A stretch of DNA of 9,302 nt from Clostridiales bacterium (GTDB taxonomy: Bacteria > Bacillota > Clostridia > Oscillospirales > Oscillospiraceae). Under the pieces are notes generated by a model. The model saw nothing but the letters and a program-made list of their open reading frames with translations. It had not been told where the DNA came from and did no database searches. Every line of letters begins with the position of its first letter. The first letter of the stretch is position 1. Positions 1 through 6,055 of the stretch are shown here, piece by piece. The stretch covers positions 920 through 10,221 of the forward strand of contig DPHR01000171.1 of assembly GCA_003522945.1 (NCBI GenBank), in the 5' to 3' direction. A program made the translations under genes and the position numbers.

Positions 1-906
1 GAGCGGCTCGAGCGCGAGCGCGGCGCCCATCGCGCCGAGAAAAAACACCATGAGCCGCGCGTTTTCCTTTACCCGGCTTCCAAGGCGCGAGCTGATAAGC
101 GAGCCGAGAAGTCCGCCCGCCGCCTCCATAATGAGCACCTTGCTGTAAAACTCGATGCCGAAGGAGGCGTACATCACGTCGGTATACGGGCAAAGGAGGT
201 TGAAGCCCGCAAGGAAGAAGTTGACAAGCGCCGAGAGCAGGATGAGAAACAAAAGCTGCCGCTCCCGCACAAGATACGAGAAACCCTCGGCGATATCTCG
301 GAAGATGTTCTTTTTCTGCGCCGGTTTTCTCTGCGTATCCGAAAATGGCGTGAGAAGCATTTCGGAAACGGCGGACAAAAGGAACGTGAGCGCATCGAAG
401 AGCAGCGCCCCGCGCACGCCGATCCACCGCACAAGCAGCATGCCGACCATCGGCCCCGCGATTTTTATGACCTCTCCCCCGCCGTTGCTGACGGAATTAT
501 ACATGCCGATGCGTTCACCGTCGACCATCTCACGGACGATGGAGCGGTACGTCGGAGAGTTGAAGGCGTACACAACGGCAAGCAGAGCGTTCGCCGCGAT
601 GACGACCTCCGCCATGCGCGGCGAGGCGACGAAGAAGCTCACCGCAAGGCATATGGCCGCAGAGAGAACATCCGTGACGATGAGGATCTTTTTCCGGCTG
701 CCGCTGTCGGCCTTCGCGCCGCCGATAAGGTTGAATACGATCTGTATGACCGTCTCCGAGCTCTGGTAAAGCGCCAGCACCCACGGCGCGTGAGCGAAAG
801 CGCCGACAATGCTCACGCTGTTCGCGTAATCAAAAACAATGTTGCCGAGCTTGGACGTCCACTTTCCAAACCAGAGCAGCGCCTCGTTCTTTCTCTCTTT
901 TCGCAT
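1..906 (-). CDS. MFS transporter, DHA3-like efflux type (partial, C-terminus beyond left edge)
   Basis: A stop-free minus-strand frame of 302 codons runs from an ATG at 906 to the window edge, so the C-terminal part is missing (family members are usually about 400 residues). The translation is strongly hydrophobic, with repeated membrane segments. It shows an MFS motif-A-like loop, GGAKADSGSRKK at residues 62-73, between the second and third helices, and a phrase typical of DHA3 drug exporters, LYQSSETVIQIVFNLIGG (46-63). A charged central loop with SDTQRKPAQKK (189-199) separates the two six-helix halves. Known for the family: proton-driven export of drugs or small metabolites across the cytoplasmic membrane. 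The substrate cannot be read from the sequence. The start lies 9 bases after the NUDIX stop codon with a GAGGGAG ribosome binding site in that gap, so it is probably the last gene seen of the DUF1015-ftsH-nudix unit. The family call is firm; the subfamily is moderate. Confidence 0.88.
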   Translation of the reverse strand, partial: MRKERKNEALLWFGKWTSKLGNIVFDYANSVSIVGAFAHAPWVLALYQSSETVIQIVFNLIGGAKADSGSRKKILIVTDVLSAAICLAVSFFVASPRMAEVVIAANALLAVVYAFNSPTYRSIVREMVDGERIGMYNSVSNGGGEVIKIAGPMVGMLLVRWIGVRGALLFDALTFLLSAVSEMLLTPFSDTQRKPAQKKNIFRDIAEGFSYLVRERQLLFLILLSALVNFFLAGFNLLCPYTDVMYASFGIEFYSKVLIMEAAGGLLGSLISSRLGSRVKENARLMVFFLGAMGAALALEPL

Positions 907-915
907 ATCTCCCTC

Positions 916-1356
916 TCAGCCGAGCAGCACCCAGCTCTCTTTCTCTTCCGAATAAAACATTTCGCTGTATTCTGCTTCGTCACATACGCACAGAACGTCC
1001 TTCATACCCCAGATGGTGTTGGTCTTTGCAAACTCCTCCCGCTCGATCCAGAACATGCGCCCTTCCTCGGAAGAGTTAAGCTCGCCGGTAAACCGGTCGG
1101 CGCGATAAAGCGCGACGATAAAGCGCGTACCATCCTCGCGCATCCAGTCCTTGATACCGCAGAGCACGGGATGCTCGATCAAAAGGCCGGTCTCCTCGCG
1201 CATTTCGCGGATAACGGAAGCGAGCATCGACTCGCCCGGCTCCACATGGCCGCCGGGAAATACAACGCCGCAGCCGATCTTATCCTGCACGAGCACGCGG
1301 CTGCCGTCGCAGATCACGCAGAGGTTCGTTAGCTCAACGAGGCTTGCACGGCTCAT
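916..1356 (-). CDS. NUDIX hydrolase, MutT/8-oxo-dGTP diphosphatase-like
   Basis: This 146-residue single-domain protein has a complete Nudix box, G-x5-E-x7-REMxEExGL, at residues 36-58. It is preceded by FPGGHVE, where the metal-binding and catalytic glutamates (E51, E54, E55) are all present. Family knowledge: such enzymes hydrolyse nucleoside diphosphates linked to another moiety, using Mg2+. The start (SRASLVELTNLCVI) resembles small Gram-positive MutT/MutX-like proteins that clean oxidised dNTPs, but the substrate is not determined by the box alone. The ATG overlaps the ftsH stop in an ATGA arrangement, and a good GGAAGGAG site lies inside the last codons of ftsH, so translation is probably coupled to FtsH. 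The MFS gene follows after 9 bases. The C-terminal acidic and aromatic tail (DEAEYSEMFYSEEKESW) is less conserved. The hydrolase call is very sure; the substrate is weak. Confidence 0.93.
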   Translation of the reverse strand: MSRASLVELTNLCVICDGSRVLVQDKIGCGVVFPGGHVEPGESMLASVIREMREETGLLIEHPVLCGIKDWMREDGTRFIVALYRADRFTGELNSSEEGRMFWIEREEFAKTNTIWGMKDVLCVCDEAEYSEMFYSEEKESWVLLG

Positions 1357-3182
1357 GCTTTCGCTCCTTCCCGCTCAAGGATGGTCATAAATTCCTCGCC
1401 GGTGATGGTCTCTTTCTCATAAAGATACTGCGCGAGAACATCGAGCTTCGATCGGTTCTCCGTGAGGATCTTTTTCGCCTTCTCGTGCTGCGTCTTGACG
1501 AGCGCGACGACCTTATCGTCAATGACCTTCTGCGTATCCGCCGAGCACGCGAGCGAGGCGTCGCCGCCGAGGTACTGGTTCGTGACCGTCTCGAGCGCGA
1601 CCATATCAAAATCGTCGCTCATGCCGTAGCGCGTGATCATGGCGCGGGCGAGCTTCGTCGCCTGCTCGATGTCGTTCGAGGCGCCGGTCGTGATCTCGCC
1701 GAACACGACTTCTTCCGCAGCACGGCCGCCGGTGAACGTTGCGATCTTGTTTTCGATCTCCTGCTTGGTCATAAGGTATTTGTCGCCGGTCTCGACCTGC
1801 ATCGTATACCCCAGCGCGCCGGAGGTGCGCGGAATGATCGTGATCTTCTGCACGGGCGCGGAATGGGTCTGCATCGCCGCGACGAGAGCGTGGCCGATCT
1901 CGTGATAGGCAACGACCTTCTTCTCCTGATCGGAGAGGACGGCATTTTTCTTCTGGTATCCGGCGATAACGACCTCGATACTCTCTTCAAGGTCCGCCTG
2001 CGTCACGATGGTGCGCCCGTTGCGCACAGCGCGCAGCGCGGCTTCGTTGATGATATTGGCAAGCTCCGCGCCGGAAGCGCCGGAGGCCATGCGCGCGATC
2101 GTATGGAAATCCACATCCTCCGCAGGCTTGATCTTGCGGGCGTGGACTTTCAGAATGGCCTCGCGTCCGGCGAGATCCGGCAGTTCGACCGGTACGCGGC
2201 GGTCAAAGCGGCCGGGGCGCGTAAGCGCGGGGTCGAGCGATTCGGGGCGGTTCGTCGCGGCGAGGATGATGACGCCGTTGTTGCTCTCAAAGCCGTCCAT
2301 TTCCGTGAGAAGCTGGTTGAGCGTCTGTTCGCGCTCGTCGTTGCCGCCCATTGCGCCGCCGCTGCGCTTCTGGCCGATGGCGTCGATCTCGTCGATGAAC
2401 ACAATGCACGGGGCCTTCTCCTTCGCCTGGCTGAAAAGGTCGCGCACCTTGCTCGCGCCCATGCCGACGAACATCTCCACGAACTCCGAACCGGAGATGG
2501 AGAAGAACGGCACGTTCGATTCACCGGCCACGGCCTTGGCAAGCATCGTCTTGCCCGTTCCCGGAGGGCCGACAAGGAGAATGCCCTTCGGCATCGACGC
2601 GCCGGCGTCCGTGTACTTGCTCGGATTATGGAGATAGTCCACGATCTCGGCAAGGCTTTCCTTCGCCTCGTCCTCCCCGGCGACATCGTCAAAGCGGATG
2701 CCGTGCGTAGACTGGACGTAGATCTTGGCATTGCTCTTTCCCATGCCGAAGGACATGACGTCTTTGCCGCCCATCTGATCCATGAGCTTCTTTCGCATGA
2801 ACTGGCCGAAAATAACAAAGATGACCAGCGGCAGAATGAGCGTTAAGAGATAGCTCAGCACCGGCGACATGGTCTGCTCAATATCCTTGGCAAATTCCGC
2901 GCCGGAATCGTACAGGCGCTGCGTGAGCGTCGGATCGTACATAACGCCGGTCACATAGATCGTATTGTCGTCCTTGTCGGTAAATATGATCTCCGTGTCG
3001 CTCACATCGACCTTGCCGATCTTCTTTTCGGCGATCATGCGCATAAAGGTGCTGTAATCCGTCTGCTCCACGTGCTGCCGGTTCAGAAGCGGCGCGACGA
3101 AGATGTTGAAAAGAAGCAGCGCAATGAGCGTAATGGAGTAATAATACGCCAACGGTTTTTTCGGGTTTTTGACTTCCTTCAT
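1353..3182 (-). CDS. ftsH: ATP-dependent zinc metalloprotease FtsH
   Basis: This 609-residue protein is a membrane-anchored AAA+ protease. The layout is complete. A short basic N-terminus is followed by a first membrane helix (about 12-33), an extracytoplasmic domain (34-107) and a second helix (about 109-127). The AAA module has Walker A GPPGTGKT (205-212), pore loop FVG (238-240), Walker B IVFIDE (260-265) and the second region of homology ending in RPGRFDRR, with arginine fingers R322 and R325. The peptidase domain has the zinc motif HEIGH (427-431) and the third metal ligand D504 in TTGASNDIEQAT. Family role: a hexamer that extracts and degrades misfolded membrane proteins and short-lived regulators. 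The ATG is preceded by AAGGAGG at a 7-base gap. The gene sits 41 bases after the DUF1015 gene and overlaps the NUDIX gene. This is not the usual tilS-hpt-ftsH context, so it may be an extra paralogue. Confidence 0.98.
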   Translation of the reverse strand: MKEVKNPKKPLAYYYSITLIALLLFNIFVAPLLNRQHVEQTDYSTFMRMIAEKKIGKVDVSDTEIIFTDKDDNTIYVTGVMYDPTLTQRLYDSGAEFAKDIEQTMSPVLSYLLTLILPLVIFVIFGQFMRKKLMDQMGGKDVMSFGMGKSNAKIYVQSTHGIRFDDVAGEDEAKESLAEIVDYLHNPSKYTDAGASMPKGILLVGPPGTGKTMLAKAVAGESNVPFFSISGSEFVEMFVGMGASKVRDLFSQAKEKAPCIVFIDEIDAIGQKRSGGAMGGNDEREQTLNQLLTEMDGFESNNGVIILAATNRPESLDPALTRPGRFDRRVPVELPDLAGREAILKVHARKIKPAEDVDFHTIARMASGASGAELANIINEAALRAVRNGRTIVTQADLEESIEVVIAGYQKKNAVLSDQEKKVVAYHEIGHALVAAMQTHSAPVQKITIIPRTSGALGYTMQVETGDKYLMTKQEIENKIATFTGGRAAEEVVFGEITTGASNDIEQATKLARAMITRYGMSDDFDMVALETVTNQYLGGDASLACSADTQKVIDDKVVALVKTQHEKAKKILTENRSKLDVLAQYLYEKETITGEEFMTILEREGAKA

Positions 3183-3189
3183 TGTCGAA

Positions 3190-3196
3190 CCTCCTT
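3190..3196 (-). promoter_or_regulatory. Ribosome binding site of ftsH
   Basis: AAGGAGG on the minus strand lies 7 bases before the ftsH ATG. It is a near-perfect anti-16S match and fixes the start. The 41-base gap upstream to the DUF1015 stop holds no hairpin and no convincing promoter, which supports co-transcription of the two genes. Confidence 0.85.
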
Positions 3197-3223
3197 GGTG
3201 TTTCTATGTTATATGAAGCTGTT

Positions 3224-4426
3224 TTAACGGATCTTCCGGCATTCGAGATAATAGCGCTTGTCCCGTGCGTTGCCCATGGAAAAGCTCTTTTTCGGCAGAG
3301 CGCCGTTCTTGAGTACGGAAAGGAAAAGACCGCTCTTTTCGACCGGCGGCAGCAGCACCGCAGCGCAGTTCGGCTTCTCGCCGAAAGAGCGTGCCGTATC
3401 GTCGCCGTGGATATAGTCGATATAGCCGCCGTGCGCGGCGATATACGCGCGGCAGAAGCTCTCCGCCGCCGCAACGCGCTCGCCGAGCGTTTTGTCCTCT
3501 GCTTCCCATTCCGTCCGACGCGCTGTAAATTCCGCAGCAAAAGCCGTCTTATCGGTATCGAAGATCACGCGGTGGATCGGCTCAAAATCGAGCGACGGCT
3601 CATGGATGTTCTCGATCTCCACGAGCGCGAAGCGGGCGGGATCGGTCTCCCGCTCGTTTTCCGGCAGAGTTTCGCGCTTTTCCTCCCAGAACCGCTTGGC
3701 CGCGGCGAGCGAGTGGTTGCCGTCGCCGACGGCAAAGGTGAGCTTGCCGTTTTCCGCTGCGTCACCGTATTTTTCCCGCTGCAATGCCGCATTATCGAGC
3801 GCGTCGAGCGCCGACTGCACCGCCGCCTTCGTCTCCCCGCTCACGCGCCAGCCGGCGATGTGGCCGCCGCCGAGCATAAGATCAAAATCGTAGACCTTTT
3901 CCAGTGCGTCCTTCGCCTTTTCCGCGAGGGACAGGACACTGTCTGTCCGGTCGTCCATCAGAAGGAGCGTATGCGGCATTTCGAGCGGCGCGCTGCGGCG
4001 GATGTTCACGCGCGGCGGCAGACGCTCCTCTACCGTGCCCTCCGTGGAGCGGACGCTCGTACGCTGCGTTCCGGTAAAATCGTACTGCTCAAGATCAAGC
4101 GCCGCAACGAGGCCGCGGCGGACGCGTCCGTCCGACAGCGTGCGCTCTACATAGATAAAGCTGTCCGGGACCGTTTGAAAAACACCCTCCGCGAGATAGC
4201 GGCGCATCGTATCGGCAATGCGCCCGTCCGCGCCGTCGGCGCGCGCGGTGTGCAGCCACGCCTCCGGCAGCATGAGAGAAAGCGTGCTCGGCTTTTCCGC
4301 CGCACGCGCTTCCGCCGCGGCCCAGTATTCCGGTTCGGACGTAAACTGGTCGCACGCGATCACGCTCCACGCGCCCATATCCTCGGCGCGCGGGAGAAGG
4401 ATATCCGTACTTGTAACGATATGCAT
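3224..4426 (-). CDS. DUF1015 family protein of unknown function
   Basis: This 400-residue soluble protein has no signal peptide or membrane segment. Recognisable DUF1015 blocks are: WSVIACDQFTSEPEYW near the N-terminus (20-35); a central RTSVRSTEGTVEERLPPR block (122-139); VGDGNHSLAAAKRFWE (233-248), corresponding to the DGxH motif that is the family hallmark; HEPSLDFEPIHRVIF (275-289); and a C-terminal SFSMGNARDKRYYLECRKI block (381-399). The length agrees with the family. The biochemical role is not established. From memory, archaeal serine kinases of the ParB/sulfiredoxin superfamily carry a comparable DGHH motif, and DUF1015 genes in Firmicutes often sit beside serine biosynthesis genes. 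Neither link is shown here, because no ser gene is in the window. The ATG at 4426 has AAGGAG at 9 bases, directly after the U-tract of the liv terminator. It is probably the first gene of the unit driven by the promoter at 4474-4502, with ftsH next. Confidence 0.9.
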   Translation of the reverse strand: MHIVTSTDILLPRAEDMGAWSVIACDQFTSEPEYWAAAEARAAEKPSTLSLMLPEAWLHTARADGADGRIADTMRRYLAEGVFQTVPDSFIYVERTLSDGRVRRGLVAALDLEQYDFTGTQRTSVRSTEGTVEERLPPRVNIRRSAPLEMPHTLLLMDDRTDSVLSLAEKAKDALEKVYDFDLMLGGGHIAGWRVSGETKAAVQSALDALDNAALQREKYGDAAENGKLTFAVGDGNHSLAAAKRFWEEKRETLPENERETDPARFALVEIENIHEPSLDFEPIHRVIFDTDKTAFAAEFTARRTEWEAEDKTLGERVAAAESFCRAYIAAHGGYIDYIHGDDTARSFGEKPNCAAVLLPPVEKSGLFLSVLKNGALPKKSFSMGNARDKRYYLECRKIR

Positions 4427-4442
4427 AGGTGATTTCTCCTTA

Positions 4443-4493
4443 ATAAAAAGAGACCCGTGGGACTATATAATGGATAATACAGTCCCGCGGGTC
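4443..4493 (-). terminator. Rho-independent terminator of the liv operon
   Basis: On the minus strand, GACCCGCGGGACT (4493 to 4481) pairs with AGTCCCACGGGTC (4464 to 4452). This makes a 13-bp stem with one non-Watson-Crick (G-U or C-A) position and a 16-base loop, and is followed by the U-rich run TCTTTTTATT. It starts 10 bases after the livF stop codon, as expected for the end of the liv operon. The U-tract runs straight into the Shine-Dalgarno site of the DUF1015 gene, leaving no room for a promoter downstream of it. Confidence 0.85.
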
Positions 4494-4502
4494 GAATGTC
4501 AA
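4474..4502 (-). promoter_or_regulatory. Predicted sigma-A promoter embedded in the liv terminator
   Basis: Reading the minus strand, a perfect -35 box TTGACA (4502 to 4497) begins one base after the livF TGA stop. A 17-base spacer (4496 to 4480) follows, then the -10 box TATTAT (4479 to 4474, one mismatch to TATAAT). Transcription would start near 4466-4468, giving a leader of about 40 bases before the DUF1015 ATG. The spacer is the 5' arm of the terminator stem and the -10 box lies in its loop. RNA made from here would contain only the 3' arm and so would lack the terminator. The boxes are seen directly; promoter activity is inferred. Confidence 0.72.
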
Positions 4503-5213
4503 TCATGTACCGAGATACGCTTTTTTTACGGCCTCGTTGTTCAGAAGGTCTTTGCCCGCGCCGGAGAGCGTGATGCATCCGGTCTCCATGACGTAGGCGG
4601 AGTCGGCGACCTTGAGCGCCATGTTCGCGTTCTGCTCGATGAGCAGAATGGATACGCCCTGGCGGTTGATCTGACGGATGATCTCAAAGATATCGCGCAC
4701 AACGAGCGGCGCAAGGCCGAGCGACGGCTCGTCCATCATAATGAGCTTCGGGCGTGCCATGAGCGCGCGGCCCACAGCCAGCATCTGCTGCTCACCGCCG
4801 GAGAGCGTGCCGCCCGCCTGCCACGAGCGCTCGCGCAGGCGCGGGAAAAGGTCGTATACCCACTGGATATCGCCGGAGATGTCGTCGCTGCGGAGATACG
4901 CGCCGACCTTGAGATTTTCGAGCACCGTGAGATCGGGAAAAATGTGCCGTCCCTCCGGGACGAGCGTGATGCCTTTTTTCACGATGGTCGTGGCGTCGCG
5001 CCCGGTGATGTTGTCGCCGCGGAAGTTGACCGTTCCGCCGGAGGGCTTTACGAGCCCGGCGATCGTGCGGAGCGTCGAGCTTTTGCCCGCGCCGTTCGCG
5101 CCGATGAGCGTTACGATCTCGCCTTCATGCACATCAAAGGAAATGCCCTTGACGGCTTCAATGCCGCCGTAGTTCACGCTGAGATCGTGAATGGAGAGGA
5201 TCACATCGTTCAT
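4503..5213 (-). CDS. livF: Branched-chain amino acid ABC transporter, ATP-binding protein LivF
   Basis: This 236-residue cytoplasmic ATPase is one of the two nucleotide-binding subunits of a LivFGHMJ/K-type importer. Visible motifs are Walker A GANGAGKS (38-45), the VPEGRHIFPDLTVLENL block characteristic of LivF (85-101), ABC signature LSGGEQQ (137-143), Walker B LIMMDE (157-162) and D-loop SLGLAP (164-169). The switch position in LLIEQNANMAL carries glutamine instead of histidine, which is normal for LivF. Length matches the family. The ATG overlaps the livG stop by four bases (ATGA), so translation is probably coupled. The gene is last in the operon and is followed by a terminator. Strict substrate specificity is set by the binding protein, so hydrophobic amino acids are the default inference, not a proof. 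Confidence 0.95.
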   Translation of the reverse strand: MNDVILSIHDLSVNYGGIEAVKGISFDVHEGEIVTLIGANGAGKSSTLRTIAGLVKPSGGTVNFRGDNITGRDATTIVKKGITLVPEGRHIFPDLTVLENLKVGAYLRSDDISGDIQWVYDLFPRLRERSWQAGGTLSGGEQQMLAVGRALMARPKLIMMDEPSLGLAPLVVRDIFEIIRQINRQGVSILLIEQNANMALKVADSAYVMETGCITLSGAGKDLLNNEAVKKAYLGT

Positions 5214-6055
5214 TCTTCCGCCACCCCCAGATACGCTTCAATAACTTTCGGGTCATCCTGTACAACGGCGGGTGTGCCCTGCGAGATGAGTCTGCCGAAA
5301 TCGACCACATAGATGCGGTCGGAGAATTTCATAACGAGCTCCATGTGGTGCTCGATCATAAGGATCGTGAGATCGTATTTCTTCTTGATCTGCATGATGA
5401 ACTGGCCGAGCTCTTCGGTCTCCTGCGGGTTCATGCCGGCGGCCGGTTCGTCGAGCAGGAGAAGCTTCGGGTCGGTCGCAAGCGCGCGGGCGATCTCCAG
5501 CCGCCGCTGCAGGCCGTACGGCAGAGATGTTGCAAGATCGTTGCGGTACTGCGCGAGGTTCTGCTCTTCAAGCAGCTCCATCGTCTCCTTCTCCATGCGC
5601 CGGTCCTCCGCCACGGAGATGCGGAGCGCCGCGCTGAAAATGTTCTGCTTCGCGCGCAGGTGCTTGGCTGTAAGGACGTTTTCAAACACCGTCATGGATT
5701 TCCACAGGCGGATGTTCTGGAACGTGCGGGCAATGCCGAGCTTTGTGATCTGGTCGGGCGTCGGGTCGAGAATTTTATCCTTGAGATACATCTCGGCGTT
5801 TATGCCCTGATATTCCTTCTGCATCTTCCCCGTCGGATGCGCGGAGACCATGAGGTTATCCTCAAAAAATACCTTGCCGTTTGTCGGCTGGTATACGCCG
5901 GTGATGCAGTTGAAGGCCGTCGTTTTGCCCGCGCCGTTGGGGCCGATGAGCGCGACGATCTCGCCCTTATCGACGTTGAGCGAGAGATTGTTCACCGCCA
6001 CAACGCCGCCAAACTGCATGGTGACGTTTTCCATGCGAAGCATTGATTCACTCAT
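5210..6055 (-). CDS. livG: Branched-chain amino acid ABC transporter, ATP-binding protein LivG
   Basis: This is the second ATPase subunit of the importer. I place the start at the ATG at 6055 (MSESMLRMENV, 281 residues) because GGAGGTG lies 6 bases upstream. A longer reading from a GTG at 6064 would start inside that ribosome binding site. Motifs in this numbering are Walker A GPNGAGKT (38-45), Q-loop TFQNIRLW (Q113), the LivG-type signature LPYGLQRR (178-185), Walker B LLLLDE (198-203) and switch histidine H236 in MIEHHMELVM. The C-terminal VIEAYLG is typical. The protein is longer than the usual 255 or so residues. The extra length lies between about 67 and 101, in SAHPTGKMQKEYQGINAE and what follows, just before the Q-loop. 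The gene overlaps livM by 8 bases and livF by 4. Confidence 0.95.
   Translation of the reverse strand: MSESMLRMENVTMQFGGVVAVNNLSLNVDKGEIVALIGPNGAGKTTAFNCITGVYQPTNGKVFFEDNLMVSAHPTGKMQKEYQGINAEMYLKDKILDPTPDQITKLGIARTFQNIRLWKSMTVFENVLTAKHLRAKQNIFSAALRISVAEDRRMEKETMELLEEQNLAQYRNDLATSLPYGLQRRLEIARALATDPKLLLLDEPAAGMNPQETEELGQFIMQIKKKYDLTILMIEHHMELVMKFSDRIYVVDFGRLISQGTPAVVQDDPKVIEAYLGVAEE

Noticed and set aside
1344..2846. A 500-codon open frame on the plus strand opposite ftsH
   Set aside because: It is exactly antisense to a fully recognisable FtsH, its translation is rich in Arg, His and Asp with no known motif, and such frames arise from the GC-rich codon pattern of the real gene.
3183..3223. 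TATAAC-like -10 box ahead of ftsH
   Set aside because: No -35 box is recognisable at suitable spacing in the end of the DUF1015 gene, so an independent ftsH promoter is not supported.
3182..4432. A 416-codon plus-strand frame opposite the DUF1015 gene
   Set aside because: It is antisense to a coding frame with clear family motifs. Its translation is Arg/Ala-rich and unlike any protein I recognise, and no ribosome binding site or promoter was evident for it.
4466..4471. TATAAT on the plus strand within the terminator loop, as a possible divergent promoter
   Set aside because: No acceptable -35 box lies 16-18 bases upstream (ATAAAA at the 17-base position) and no plus-strand gene follows. The match probably comes from the AT-rich loop.
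4503..4640. Missing switch histidine in LivF (glutamine in LLIEQNANMAL)
   Set aside because: Glutamine at this position is the norm in LivF proteins, and LivG supplies the histidine, so it is not a defect.
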